Of a stretch of DNA of 64,000 nt, positions 16,065-24,773 are shown piece after piece. The notes beneath the pieces are model-generated. The model was not told where the DNA came from. It made no database searches and worked only from the letters and a program-made list of their open reading frames with translations. Position 1 is the first letter of the stretch. Each line of letters starts with the position of its first letter. The stretch comes from Rhodococcus sp. RD6.2 (lineage in GTDB: Bacteria > Actinomycetota > Actinomycetes > Mycobacteriales > Mycobacteriaceae). Position numbers and translations under genes: made by a program. The DNA lies in assembly GCF_001040705.1 (NCBI RefSeq), contig NZ_CVQP01000007.1:27815-91814 (forward strand), given 5' to 3'.

Positions 16065-16206
16065 CTCTCGCACCAGGACCACCGACGTCAGCGCGACACT
16101 CGCGGGCTTGGGCCAGTTGCCGAGCATCGGCGACAGCGTGACCGAGAGGACGAGGCTGCCGGGAAAGACACAGCAGTAGGTGACGATCGCCTGACGCCAC
16201 CGGACG
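16065..16206 (-). pseudogene. Fragment of a small membrane protein
   Basis: VRWRQAIVTYCCVFPGSLVL and LSPMLGNWPKPASVALTSVV form two membrane-like segments. The pattern (RWRQA.VTW...FP) recalls the membrane tail of antibiotic-biosynthesis-monooxygenase-type proteins. The fragment starts within the end of the epimerase gene and stops at the junction with the GNAT fragment, so both appear to have been joined by a deletion. Confidence 0.4.
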
Positions 16207-16222
16207 GGCACCGGCGGTCGGC

Positions 16223-17068
16223 TCACAGGGCCGCGAATCCGTTGCGCCAACTCGACCAACGAGGCCTCCACCCCAGTGCGTGCGCGTGCGCGTTCGACAC
16301 CGGGCGCCCGCTGTGACTTCCGGCCAGTGCTTCCTGCTCGACCTGGCCGCCGACCGACTGAGCGAACCGAGGTGCCCACTCGATGGTCTCGGCCGGGTCG
16401 TCGTCGACGACGTTCACCGGACCCATGGGCCAGTCGAGGGCGGCGACGGTGGCGGCGACCGCGTCGTCCACGTGCAGGAACGAGGTGACTGCCAGTGCGG
16501 GGCTCCAGGTTCCAGCGCGAGCCGCCTCGGCGTGCAGCCCCGTCCGCGAGTACCAGGTGCCTGGCCCGTAGAGGGTTCCGTAGCGAAGGATCGTGGCCGG
16601 TGCAGATTCGGACATTGCCTGCTCCAGCGCCGTCACCCCGTCGACGGTGATGCTCCGCGGGGGTGCCGCGTCGACGTCCAGTGGTGTGTCCTCGGTGGCG
16701 GGCCCGGCGCCGTCCGCGTAGGCCCACGCAATGCTCTGGGCGAGGACCCTGCGCACGCGTGCCGCCCGGATCGCGGTCGCCAGGTTCCGGCTGCCCTCCG
16801 TGCGCAGACGCGCATTGGCTCCGCTGCTTCCCCCGGACAGATCCGTCAGCTGATGAATCACCACATCGGGCCCGGCGGCACCGACCGCGGCGGTCAACGC
16901 CGCCGGATCGAGGGCATCCACGACGACGCCGTCGGCCCCCAGCCGCAGCAGGCCGTCGATGCGGTCTTCCCTGCGGGTGGTTGCCACCACGGTGTGACCG
17001 GCGTCCCGGAGCGCGGGCACCAACGCCCGGCCGATGACGCCCGTTCCGCCTGCCAAAAAGATTCTCAC
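16223..17068 (-). CDS. NAD-dependent epimerase/dehydratase-type protein
   Basis: A 281-residue extended-SDR protein with the Rossmann motif GGTGVIGRAL (residues 7-16), VVDALDPAALTAAV, DVVIHQLTDLSGG, LAQSIAWAYADG (Ser) and RYGTLYGPGTWYS, where the usual YxxxK is not obvious. It belongs to the NAD(P)-binding sugar epimerase or atypical SDR group. The GTG start at 17068 lies just after CAGTGAGA-type sequence with no strong ribosome-binding site. It stands alone with remnants downstream. The missing YxxxK suggests a non-classical or structural role, so the activity is unclear. Confidence 0.82.
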   Translation of the reverse strand: MRIFLAGGTGVIGRALVPALRDAGHTVVATTRREDRIDGLLRLGADGVVVDALDPAALTAAVGAAGPDVVIHQLTDLSGGSSGANARLRTEGSRNLATAIRAARVRRVLAQSIAWAYADGAGPATEDTPLDVDAAPPRSITVDGVTALEQAMSESAPATILRYGTLYGPGTWYSRTGLHAEAARAGTWSPALAVTSFLHVDDAVAATVAALDWPMGPVNVVDDDPAETIEWAPRFAQSVGGQVEQEALAGSHSGRPVSNAHAHALGWRPRWSSWRNGFAAL

Positions 17069-17242
17069 TGCTCCAGACCATCCTTTCGCTGTTGACGGAC
17101 TTCAACCTAGTTCCGAAGCGGCCCAGCGAGAAGGTCCACTTCACGCCACCAAGATTGGGCCAATTAGCGCTCTGCTCAATACACGTCGCTGTGCGAGGTG
17201 CACCGGACAGCGAACCTCTACAGCTGCAGCGAAAGAGGGCAG

Positions 17243-17411
17243 GGTGCTGCGCGACGACCCCGCAGTCCTCGCGTTCGTGCTGCCTGGGTTGCAGGGCGTG
17301 GCCGACACCATCGTCAACAACTGGGCGTCCCATCTGGATCCGGCCGAGTTCACGCAGTTCTCTGCGGCGGCACTCACGCGCGCGATCACCTTGGCCGAAC
17401 CGGCCGGCTGA
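17243..17411 (+). pseudogene. Fragment, perhaps the C-terminus of a TetR regulator
   Basis: LRDDPAVLAFVLPGLQGVAD and LDPAEFTQFSAAALTRAITL read like the end of a helical ligand-binding domain, but no DNA-binding part precedes it. A GTG at 17243 could start a short protein of about 55 residues. I treat it as debris. The rest of 17069-17587 shows nothing else. Confidence 0.3.
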
Positions 17412-17587
17412 CCCCGGTTCAAGCGGGCTCAGCCCAGCTTGCGGAGGCTCACCAAACGGGAGTCGCAACTTCGCGGGTCAGACCAACGGGCTGTGCGGAG
17501 CGGCCGAGTCGGGTGATGCTCTACCTCATCGCTGGCGCACACACGGCACGCGCGGTCGGACGAGAGAGCCAGCGCGAGGAGCAGAGC

Positions 17588-17712
17588 GAGAGGAGAGGGA
17601 TGTTCACCTATTGCGGGTCGTTCTGGGCCTCTTGCGGAGTGGGTTGGCAGACCAGTCGGCAACTACACATGTGAAGGGCGCCAGATCACACCATTCTCGA
17701 TGAGATTCTCCT
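17588..17712 (+). repeat. Dispersed repeat, copy C
   Basis: It has the purine-rich head GCGAGAGGAGAGGG, then ATGTTCACC and a short frame reading MFTYCGSFWASCGVGWQTSR that ends at a TGA. The terminal stem is decayed (CCAGAT retained, partner ATTCTCG). It aligns with copies E and G without gaps over about 105 bases. It lies upstream of the lipoprotein gene. Confidence 0.75.
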
Positions 17713-17924
17713 GACGTCGGCAAGCCCCCACGGGCCAAAACCTGGCAGGTGAGACTCGTCGAGCCTTCGGCAATGGCAGGCTCTCGTGCTATTCGGGCGT
17801 GTACCGCCCATCATCGTTGACGTGCAGCTCAGCGATCGCATCTAAAGGTCGCCGAAACAAGACGCCGGTCGGCAGGTGGCCGTCGGTTGAGGCGGGGCAC
17901 CAGGCCTTGTGGGAGATTCAACGG

Positions 17925-18365
17925 ATGGTCGGGTGTATCCGGGTCCTTCTTGGTGGTGCAGGGCACAGGTGGTGTGTGCTCTTCGCCGTCGTCGCTGTAC
18001 CGCTGCTGTTAGGTGGCTGCGGCGGCTATTCGGGGCAAGTCATCACTCCTGGCTTTGAGTCATTGCCACGATGCGCAGTGCGCGAGGAGATCCCGGTCGG
18101 CGAACTCGATCAGGACCGGCTTCACGACTGTAATCCCGAGGGTCTGCGAATCCGGATGCCGGATGGTCGGGTTGCCCAGGTCGACGCAGTGGGTACTACC
18201 TACTCAACGAGCAGCTCGGATCCCGGACTGCCCGGCGAGATCACCGTCATCAATTGGGGCGTGGAAGGGGTGGGTGTCGCGTTTCGTAGCGGTGACGAGC
18301 GGCGGGTCTGGGGAAGTACCGACCAGGCCCGGAGAAAGCAGGAAGCGATTCCCGAACTCAGATAG
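17925..18365 (+). CDS. Predicted lipoprotein, 146 aa
   Basis: The N-terminus (MVGCIRVLLGGAGHRWCVLF, then AVVAVPLLLGGC) is a signal peptide ending in a lipobox, LLLGGC, so the mature protein should start at the Cys near residue 32 and be membrane-attached. The exported part is 115 residues with two further Cys (C48-like and C65-like positions) and no recognised domain. The ATG at 17925 is chosen because it gives a proper signal peptide, with GGAG about 10 bases upstream; the open frame from 17799 is longer. Repeats C and D flank the gene on both sides. Confidence 0.65.
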   Translation: MVGCIRVLLGGAGHRWCVLFAVVAVPLLLGGCGGYSGQVITPGFESLPRCAVREEIPVGELDQDRLHDCNPEGLRIRMPDGRVAQVDAVGTTYSTSSSDPGLPGEITVINWGVEGVGVAFRSGDERRVWGSTDQARRKQEAIPELR

Positions 18366-18565
18366 GGGTTGCCTGCATGTCGGGGCTCGATGCCTGTGCC
18401 GAGCACTGACGCGTATTGGCCCGGTGCCCGCCGTAGACCTGCGCACGGATGATCTACCGATCCCGCGCGCTGTTACGCGTCTGTCCCGCCACAACGCCGG
18501 CGGGAGCGCGGCTGGGCGAACCTGTGCCGACCGCGCCACCCGGCCCGCGGGCGGGCCGTCGCCGC

Positions 18566-18611
18566 GGGGTATTCACCAATGGCAGAGCATGCTGGGCTGC
18601 AGGCTGATTGG
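18566..18611 (+). repeat. Dispersed repeat, copy D (truncated)
   Basis: CGGGGTATTCACCAATGGC, then GCATGCTGGGCTGCAGGCTG ATTGG, after which similarity stops. The short frame reads VFTNGRACWAAG and then a stop. The copy overlaps the 3' end of the minus-strand membrane gene at 18573 and supplies its last residues. Confidence 0.75.
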
Positions 18612-19265
18612 CTTTCTGACCGCCAAGAACCGAGCGGTCCAGACGGTCAGCCCGATCCCTATGACCACAACGCAAACGACTGCGGCTGCGCCGATGAGGT
18701 ATGTCGAGATAGACGTGTAGAAGTTCGTCGTCTCCGTCAAGGCAACCGCGGCGCCAGCACTGAGTGCGGCACCTATCGGTAGCAGCACAGCGAGCCACCG
18801 CACGGTCGAAATAGCGCGAGGATCGCCAAACGTGTGAAGGACTCGCCACACGAACAGCAGCGTGCCCAGGTATCCCAGAATCCCGGACGACACGTACAGA
18901 AGGCCTTCGTACTGCCCCATCCGGATAGCTGACAGCGGCGACAGTACGGAGAGGACCACGAGCAGCGGAGTTGCCAGACCAGCCACGAGCCCGAGAACTG
19001 CCGCCGGCACAGCAAGTTCCAACCGCAAGGCGCGGCCACACAGGCCCCGCTCGCATGCTCGATCCCGGAGGATCTGTTCACTGACGTCATCGAGGACTGC
19101 CGGCGTGCCGTGACCGTTTCGGTTCGCGACTCGGAGTTCAGTCTCGAGTTCCGAAAGCAGTGCTCTGCGATCGGCCCCCTGGACACCGGCACGGCGCCAG
19201 AGGCCATCTGCCCGACGGGTGATCTCGGACCGTTCGGCACTGTCAGCGCGCGCGATGATGTTCAT
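18573..19265 (-). CDS. Membrane protein with helical N-terminal domain, 230 aa
   Basis: The first 75 residues are helical and charged (RRADGLWRRAGVQGADRRAL, then LSELETELRVANRNGHG), resembling the short regulatory prefix domains found on some actinobacterial membrane proteins. Four hydrophobic segments follow: AVLGLVAGLATPLLVVLSVL, LLYVSSGILGYLGTLLFVW, LAVLLPIGAALSAGAAVAL and YLIGAAAVVCVVVIGIGLTV. The ATG at 19265 (MNIIARAD) is preferred over 19322. The last 11 residues (ISLQPSMLCHW) come from the inverted dispersed repeat copy D, so the original C-terminus has been replaced. Function unknown. Confidence 0.65.
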   Translation of the reverse strand: MNIIARADSAERSEITRRADGLWRRAGVQGADRRALLSELETELRVANRNGHGTPAVLDDVSEQILRDRACERGLCGRALRLELAVPAAVLGLVAGLATPLLVVLSVLSPLSAIRMGQYEGLLYVSSGILGYLGTLLFVWRVLHTFGDPRAISTVRWLAVLLPIGAALSAGAAVALTETTNFYTSISTYLIGAAAVVCVVVIGIGLTVWTARFLAVRKPISLQPSMLCHW

Positions 19266-19483
19266 ACGATGTCCGTTCCACTGTCGATTCGTCCCGACTG
19301 GCAGGCCGCGCCCTCGAAGCACTCGGTGGGAATCGAGTGCGCCGAGCGAATCCCACCCCTATGAACACGTTTGAGTCGCCAGCAGCGACCCAAGCTACGG
19401 ACAAGCATGACCCACGGGACGGTAATCGAACAGAACGTACCAAATGACCGGTTTTGATCTTGGGGATGAAGCTGTGATCTCGA

Positions 19484-20530
19484 TCAGATGCGGTCGCCAA
19501 CGGAGGGGACGTACCCCTCGGCGATCCAGGAGATGTAGCTGACCGTGGACGGTAGCGGGACCGGGAACTCGGTGGCGCCCACGCCGGTCGCGATCTCCTC
19601 GTAGCCGAGAAGTGCTCCCGTTGCCTCGTCGAAGATCAGGACCGTCTTCCGATCGCCGGCCTGGGTGGCGACAGCGATGCCGGCACGCCCTGCCCGATCG
19701 GTGACGGCTCCGAGCACGTCGATCCCGGGTTGGTCGGCGAGGACACCGAGGTAGGCCGCCTGGAGTTCGGCTGAGACGATCTGGGACGTCCAGGTGTCCT
19801 TGTACTCGTCGAACCATTGCTGCGCGGTCCGGCCGGACCCCGCGGCCAGCAGGCGGCTGCGCAGCTCTGACACTGACCGTGTGTCCGCGTCCAGTCGGGG
19901 TCGAGGAAACACGTCGGGGTGAAGAATCAACGACTGCTGCACACCGTCCTCGAGACTGTCCAACCGGCCCGCCCCGGTCTCGTCGCGCCATTGCTCGCGT
20001 TCGATCTCCGCGGTCCATCCCTGGTCGAGGATGGTTCCGTCGGTGGTCCGGGCGCTGGACAGAAACCAGTTGCGGGATTTGACGTACTCGTATGCCCCGG
20101 AACCCGGTGCGGGAGGCTGCCGTTCGGCCTGTGCGGCGATGTGACGCAACAGGTCGGCGGACGAGACGGGGCGGCTGTAGGCGACGAAATGCAGCATCGG
20201 CACAGACCCGGCCGATGGGGGGAACACCGCTTGCCCCGGGTCCAGCGGGGGCAGGGTGAAGGTCGCCGAGGGAGGCTCGGACTGTGTCGTCTCGCGGGGA
20301 CTGTCGACGATCAGTGCGCCTGCGGCCGCGACGCCGGCCACGAGGACAACCGCGGCCGCCGCGGCGACCGCGATCCGGTGTCTCGGCGTGCCTCGCCGGG
20401 AGCCGTCCGCCCGATCGTGATCGTGGGCGAGAATCTGCTGGAGTCCACCTTCCCGTGGCACGAACTCCACGTTCGGGGGCACCGGGTTGTGGCGTTCCAT
20501 GCTCTCGAGCGGTGGGCGTCGGTTGGTCAT
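19484..20530 (-). CDS. Membrane-anchored CU044_5270-type protein
   Basis: A 348-residue protein with a cytoplasmic N-terminus of about 50 residues, one membrane segment (IAVAAAAAVVLVAGVAAAGA at about 52-71) and an extracytoplasmic domain with the LPPLDPGQAVFPPSAG and YEYVKSRNWFLSS elements. I know this arrangement from CU044_5270-type proteins that follow ECF sigma genes in actinobacteria. Its ATG overlaps the stop of the sigma gene (ATGA, 20530-20527), so the two are translationally coupled. An anti-sigma or sensing role is plausible from position but not shown. Confidence 0.78.
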   Translation of the reverse strand: MTNRRPPLESMERHNPVPPNVEFVPREGGLQQILAHDHDRADGSRRGTPRHRIAVAAAAAVVLVAGVAAAGALIVDSPRETTQSEPPSATFTLPPLDPGQAVFPPSAGSVPMLHFVAYSRPVSSADLLRHIAAQAERQPPAPGSGAYEYVKSRNWFLSSARTTDGTILDQGWTAEIEREQWRDETGAGRLDSLEDGVQQSLILHPDVFPRPRLDADTRSVSELRSRLLAAGSGRTAQQWFDEYKDTWTSQIVSAELQAAYLGVLADQPGIDVLGAVTDRAGRAGIAVATQAGDRKTVLIFDEATGALLGYEEIATGVGATEFPVPLPSTVSYISWIAEGYVPSVGDRI

Positions 20531-21069
20531 GTCTCGTCCTTCCCAGCGCGGATCGGTGATGCAGGGGCTGCGTCGTCGCGTGCGTCCAGGGCCGCCTCGA
20601 GTCGTCGACGAGCCCGGTGGTGACGGACCGCGAACGCTGCGGTGCTGCAACCGGACACCTCGGCAGGTTGTCGGTAGGGCAGCCCGTCCCAGACGGTCAG
20701 CATCAGCGTTTCTCGGTCCTGGTCTGACAACGAGTCGAGAGCGGTGAGCACTGTTATCCGCTCGACAACGTCGTGGTCGGCGCCGGGTGAGGTGGCAGCG
20801 CCAACGTCGAGAGTTGCGGCGACCTCCGAGGCGAGGGTGATCTGTCGGACATCGCGGCGGCGCTGCTCCGACAGGGCATTGCGGGTGGCGACCAGCAACC
20901 AAGGCAACGGGTCAGCCGGCAACTGATGGAGCTTCTTCCAGGCGACAAGGAAGGCGTCGTTCGTCGCTTCCTCGGCAGCGGTGTCCACCGCTCGCCTCGC
21001 CGCGTAGGCCCGCACCCGCGGATACAGCCGCCGATACATCTCGGTGAACCGCGCTTCATCCGTCCCCAT
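20527..21069 (-). CDS. ECF RNA polymerase sigma factor, 180 aa
   Basis: Region 2 is at about residues 8-70 (FTEMYRRLYPRVRAYAARRA, then AEEATNDAFLVAWKKLHQLP and LPWLLVATRNALSEQRRR). Region 4 is at about 105-155 (LTALDSLSDQDRETLMLTVW and YRQPAEVSGCSTAAFAVRHH). No C-terminal extension is present, unlike the ECF41 protein at 778. The ATG at 21069 (MGTDEARF) is chosen as the family-like N-terminus; the longer frame to 21108 adds Gly-rich residues. It is coupled to the downstream membrane protein, its likely regulator. Confidence 0.88.
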   Translation of the reverse strand: MGTDEARFTEMYRRLYPRVRAYAARRAVDTAAEEATNDAFLVAWKKLHQLPADPLPWLLVATRNALSEQRRRDVRQITLASEVAATLDVGAATSPGADHDVVERITVLTALDSLSDQDRETLMLTVWDGLPYRQPAEVSGCSTAAFAVRHHRARRRLEAALDARDDAAPASPIRAGKDET

Positions 21070-21683
21070 CCAACCCCCTCCGCCACACGCTTCACCTTGT
21101 AACGGCACGGCCGGGGGCAGAACTTACATGCAGCGTGAACACCAACCGTTCTGTGCTGTGCGATGGCAGGCACGGGCCCTCAACGCCATTCGATCGCGCC
21201 AACACACCTTTGCTGCCCGCCGACGAGTCTCGTCCGCACACTGCCCGCCCCCACTGTCTCCATCATCGTCCCGGCAGGCGCTCGCCGTGTCCGATCTCGT
21301 CGGCCCGAAAGCCACGCACCCCTGCCCGAACTCGTTTTCTGACATGCAGTGATGACACGTCCCCTCGCTCATCTGGGCCATTGGGGAAGCAGCAGGCGGG
21401 GGCCGGTCAGTTCGGGGGTCCGATCCAGTGGTGAGGTGTGCGGACCAGTGGCGGCGGTCACCGTCGCGGCGGTCCCGACGGCGGCGGGATTCCATCGTCC
21501 GGGCCCGACGTCGAATCGGCGGGCGCTGATCGTGATGGTGAGGTTGACGTTCTCGGTCGTGAGAGCATCCGCGACAACGGTGCTCGTGAACTCGTCACCA
21601 GCTGGTCACGAGCGCGGGAAATCAGTGGGCTGCGCGGATCCGGACAGCCAGGCGTCAGGGTGCGGTCTTGGCTGACATAGGAA
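21070..21683. other. Gap without a supportable gene
   Basis: This 614-base stretch between the sigma gene and a membrane-protein gene contains only Arg/Ser/Pro-rich open frames typical of noncoding GC-rich DNA. It should include the sigma operon promoter near 21,070-21,130. I see no repeat or hairpin of note. Confidence 0.4.
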
Positions 21684-22106
21684 TCACCGATCGGCGAGCT
21701 CTGATTCAGGGAAGTAGAGGTAGGCACTGATGAATGCGATGGCCGCGATCACGGCGATCGAGAGGAAACCGAGCCCGCTCACTTCAGCGACGGTCGCTCC
21801 GGTTGCGGCAGCCACCGCGATCGTGAGGGCGGTGACGCTGCTGAAGAGGATCCGCCACTGCTGGACGTTCGTTGGGCCAGGACGCTTGTGTGCGGTATTG
21901 AGTACTCCCCGGCCGGCGGCAGCGGCCAGCCACCCGAAGAACAGCCCGAAGGGGATCGAGATGATCAATCCGAGCAGTGCGCCGAGGATCATTGACGGAA
22001 GGTCGGAATCGAAGAACTGGACAGCGACATAGATGCCGAACACTCCGCCGCACACGAGCGGCACTGCATATGCGGAGCGGCGCCAGTTCTGACCGCGGGG
22101 TGTCAT
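21684..22106 (-). CDS. Small membrane protein, 140 aa, unassigned
   Basis: Four hydrophobic segments: AVPLVCGGVFGIYVAVQFF, MILGALLGLIISIPFGLFFG, FSSVTALTIAVAAATGATVA and FLSIAVIAAIAFISAYLYF. A hydrophilic loop carries HKRPGPTNVQQW. The last residues are PESELADR. No family is recognised. The ATG at 22106 gives a plausible N-terminus (MTPRGQNWRRSAY), but the ribosome-binding site is weak. It stands alone. Confidence 0.6.
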   Translation of the reverse strand: MTPRGQNWRRSAYAVPLVCGGVFGIYVAVQFFDSDLPSMILGALLGLIISIPFGLFFGWLAAAAGRGVLNTAHKRPGPTNVQQWRILFSSVTALTIAVAAATGATVAEVSGLGFLSIAVIAAIAFISAYLYFPESELADR

Positions 22107-22169
22107 AGCCGGAGAGTATCACTTTCTGATGGTGGCGCATGTGATGTAACTGACTCGAAATCCGTTGTC

Positions 22170-22199
22170 GCCGTTAGTCTATTTGTCACGACTAACGGC
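22170..22199. promoter_or_regulatory. Inverted repeat GCCGTTAGTC-N10-GACTAACGGC
   Basis: Perfect 10-bp arms around a 10-base loop. There is no T run, so it could be an operator upstream of the minus-strand membrane gene (start 22106) or a hairpin past the fragment ending at 22256. Confidence 0.5.
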
Positions 22200-22255
22200 G
22201 CCAACGGCATTCTCATTCGGCTTGCGTTGCGTGCGTTCGTGCACTCACTACGGTG

Positions 22256-22360
22256 CTAGTTCGTGGTGCAGATTCCCTGGTATGCGCAGATGTTCGCGCC
22301 GAGTTGGTTCATGAAGGGGCTGCCCCCGGCTTTGTTGACATTGTGAACCGTCCGGGGCTT
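22256..22360 (-). pseudogene. C-terminal fragment, secreted-protein-like
   Basis: The minus strand reads TGNKPRTVHNVNKAGGSPFM, then NQLGANICAYQGICTTN and a stop. The even composition and the C-x5-C spacing look like a real exported-protein end, but no in-frame start or signal peptide precedes it. I treat it as the tail of a lost gene. Confidence 0.35.
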
Positions 22361-22493
22361 ATTGCCGGTCCTATGCTGGCGACGGCTGAAAGCGAGCTGA
22401 GCCCGGAGGAGTCCGGGTTCTTCGTCATCCTGCTCGCGGTCGCGGGAAGCGAAGCCACCGGGAACGCGCTCCCCATCGCTAGCTAGCTAATGC

Positions 22494-22621
22494 TAAGAGA
22501 GGAGAGAGAATGGTGTTCACCTATGGCGATTCATTCTGGGCTGCATGCGGATTGGATAGGTTGACCAGTCGGTAATCGCACTTAACGAGGGCTCCAGATA
22601 ACACAAATCTGGATGAGTTCC
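22494..22621 (+). repeat. Dispersed repeat, copy E (full length)
   Basis: Head AAGAGAGGAGAGAGAATG, start-like GTGTTCACC, then a 20-codon frame reading VFTYGDSFWAACGLDRLTSR and TAA. After ACTTAACGAGGGCTC comes a hairpin CCAGAT-N7-ATCTGG and GATGAGTTC. With copy G this is the reference copy. The following 22622-22921 holds no gene I can support. Confidence 0.8.
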
Positions 22622-22921
22622 ATACTGCTGATGGCCGGGGAGTCCGATTGGAAGAATCTCCGCATCGAGCCAGGTCGGCCGATCGAGTCTGGCAGATATG
22701 GACACGACACGGTCAGCAGCGACGACGTCCACAACCCAAGCGCGCAGACACCCGGGTGACCATTTGGAAACTGCTGCTGTGCGCGATCCTGATGACCAGC
22801 GGTCGGGTCATCCGCCGCGTCCTCGACACCCTGCGCCTCGACGACGTCGAAGCATCCATTCCGACTACTTCGCCGTCGCCCCCAGATTCATCGTTTCCGG
22901 TGGAACCGCAAGACGGCGCCA

Positions 22922-23857
22922 TCATTTTGGGGGCAGGATCTCCGTCACGGGATGTCCATCTCTCGGACCGGCCTCTTGCTTTCGCGGTTCAAGGCCGTCG
23001 AGCAGAGCGCAGTTCAACTCTGCGGCGGGGCTCATGGGCATGGTGTGGTGCGTTGCTCCGTCAACGATGATCGTGCGTAGCAGTGGGATCGATTCGGTGA
23101 CGGTCGCCAATCGCCGGCTGTCGTGTACCTTGCTGCCCTCCGCAAGAATCACCGTCGTTTCGACCGCCAATGCGTCGAGCGCATTTCGCTTGGGCCGCTT
23201 GGGAACAACGGTTCTCGACTTCGGGAAATGCTCTGCGCCACGGGCGTCCAGATCGAGCCAGTCCTCATCGATGTGCTGCCCGTTGGTCTCCCAGCGGATG
23301 AAGTCGCCTCTGCGCTTCTCGGTGGGCCGCAGAAGCAACGGAATGGCGCGGGCCAGGTACTGCGCTCGCATGCCGGCGAAGCACGAACTTGGGTCGAGTA
23401 GCACCAGGTTCTGGACACGATCGGGCTCGCGCAGCGCGTAGGCGAGCGCGATCATTGCGCCATAGGAGTGGCCGACGAGGCTGAAAGCTGCCAGACCGGC
23501 GGCGGTGGTGACATCGTCGAGCCATGACAAGAGGTCATCGACTGTCCGCGGGTCTTTGTCGCCCGCGACGCTCCGGCCGGCATCGCCGATCAGATCCACC
23601 GCGAAGACCCGGTATCGATCGGCGAGAGCGGCGACATTCTGGAACCACACCGTCGAGGTCGCCCCACCTCCGGGTAGGAGCACCAGAGGCGGGGCATCTG
23701 CCGGCCCGCAAATGTTGACTCGGGTCGTTCCGTGCTGCGTTTCGAGGTCGACGCTGGTGACGTCGACCGGCCACTTTTCGAGAACTAGGTCGTATGCACC
23801 ATAGAAGGCGACTCCTTCCGGGGTGGTGGCGAAGTCGACTGTCGACAAATGGGACAT
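22922..23857 (-). CDS. Alpha/beta hydrolase, 311 aa
   Basis: VLLPGGGATSTVWFQNVAAL is the oxyanion region, GHSYGA the nucleophile elbow (Ser about residue 138), and a likely acid and His lie in VILAEGSKVHDS and DGATHHTMPMSP. The His is doubled and in the usual position. The C-terminal PRDGHPVTEILPPK is extra. The ATG at 23857 has CGAGGAGAACCGG before it. The gene is divergent from a MarR gene with a palindrome in between, so MarR repression is likely. Epoxide hydrolase, esterase or haloalkane-type activities all share this fold; the substrate cannot be given. Confidence 0.85.
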   Translation of the reverse strand: MSHLSTVDFATTPEGVAFYGAYDLVLEKWPVDVTSVDLETQHGTTRVNICGPADAPPLVLLPGGGATSTVWFQNVAALADRYRVFAVDLIGDAGRSVAGDKDPRTVDDLLSWLDDVTTAAGLAAFSLVGHSYGAMIALAYALREPDRVQNLVLLDPSSCFAGMRAQYLARAIPLLLRPTEKRRGDFIRWETNGQHIDEDWLDLDARGAEHFPKSRTVVPKRPKRNALDALAVETTVILAEGSKVHDSRRLATVTESIPLLRTIIVDGATHHTMPMSPAAELNCALLDGLEPRKQEAGPRDGHPVTEILPPK

Positions 23858-23876
23858 CCGGTTCTCCTCGGGCAGA

Positions 23877-23896
23877 TAGCTCGATTGATCGAGATA
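23877..23896. promoter_or_regulatory. MarR-type operator
   Basis: CTCGAT-TG-ATCGAG (23880-23893) is a perfect 14-bp palindrome, extended to 20 bases with one mismatched pair. A second TCGAGATA lies about 20 bases away. It sits between the divergent hydrolase and MarR genes and is the likely operator. Confidence 0.65.
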
Positions 23897-23954
23897 ATGG
23901 ACCTGTCGAGATAGTAGATTGTTGAGGCAATGCTGTCGACCACAGGAGATCGTG

Positions 23955-24437
23955 ATGGATACCGGAAGTACGCCGGCCGAGGATTCGCTCAGTACGGTGC
24001 ACCGGCTTCGGGCGCTGACGGTCGAGTTGCACCTTCTGGGCGCGGAGTTTGGGCGAGTACATGGCTTGCATTCCACCGACGTCCGAGCACTGATCTGTCT
24101 TCTTGACGCCGAACGCAGCAGCCGCCCGGCGACCCCGAGTTGGCTGGGGGAGCAGCTCCATCTCAACTCCGCATCAGTGACCGCACTGATCGACCGAATG
24201 GAAAAGGCGGGACATGCGCGGCGTCAACGGGACTCGCAGGACCGCAGAAGGGTCTTCGTTGAGGTGACTCCTGAAGCCGTGGAGCTCGGTTGGGCGTTCT
24301 TTGGGCCAGTGATCGCGAATGCGTTGGCTGCCATTGGCACGTATAGCCCTCGGGAGGTGGAGACTGTGGTCAGATTTTTGACTGACATGCAGGCTGCTGT
24401 CGAAGGCACTCGCCGGGATTCCGACATCAACGAGTAG
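23955..24437 (+). CDS. MarR-family regulator
   Basis: A 160-residue protein with the MarR winged helix-turn-helix: HGLHSTDVRALICLLDAE, then SWLGEQLHLNSASVTALIDR, MEKAGHARRQRDSQDRRRVF (the wing with D-x-R-R) and VEVTPEAVELGWAFF. Flanking helices would form the dimer. The ATG at 23955 has CAGGAGATCGTG upstream. It is divergent from the alpha/beta hydrolase and probably represses it through the palindrome at 23877-23896. Ligand unknown. Downstream 24438-24631 is without a gene. Confidence 0.9.
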   Translation: MDTGSTPAEDSLSTVHRLRALTVELHLLGAEFGRVHGLHSTDVRALICLLDAERSSRPATPSWLGEQLHLNSASVTALIDRMEKAGHARRQRDSQDRRRVFVEVTPEAVELGWAFFGPVIANALAAIGTYSPREVETVVRFLTDMQAAVEGTRRDSDINE

Positions 24438-24631
24438 CGGCAGCGGCGTCGGTCGCGAACGCAATTAACGGCTTTCACCCCTCCCGACTTGCGAACGCTC
24501 ATCGAGGACGTGCCTGAGTTCAGGAGATTGACCGGGCTGATCACATCGCCTCGCGAAGCAAATACTGAGCAGGACTGGTTGGGCTGGAAGGCCGCCGCGA
24601 TTGGATGTCCTTCATGGATCTTCTGGAGCGA

Positions 24632-24708
24632 TGGATGGATGGATGGTGCGGGCGGATGGATGGAGGGGTCTTCACCAATGGAGGAGCGTGCTGGGCCGCA
24701 TGCGGATT
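24632..24708 (+). repeat. Dispersed repeat, copy F, with GGAT tandem units in front
   Basis: A run of GATG/GGAT units (24632-24667) takes the place of the purine-rich head. It is followed by GTCTTCACCAATGGAGGAGC and CTGGGCCGCATGCGGATT. The short frame reads VFTNGGACWAACGF. Similarity ends at about 24708 and no terminal hairpin remains. Confidence 0.7.
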
Positions 24709-24773
24709 CACTAGGCAGCCCGCCTCGATGAACCCCGATGGTTCCGACCAGAAGCGGTTGACGCCTCGTTCGA

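Noticed and set aside
21438-21680. Plus-strand frame in the gap after the ECF sigma gene
   Set aside because: Ser/Gly/Arg-rich with no ribosome-binding site or recognisable domain, so I left the gap without a gene.
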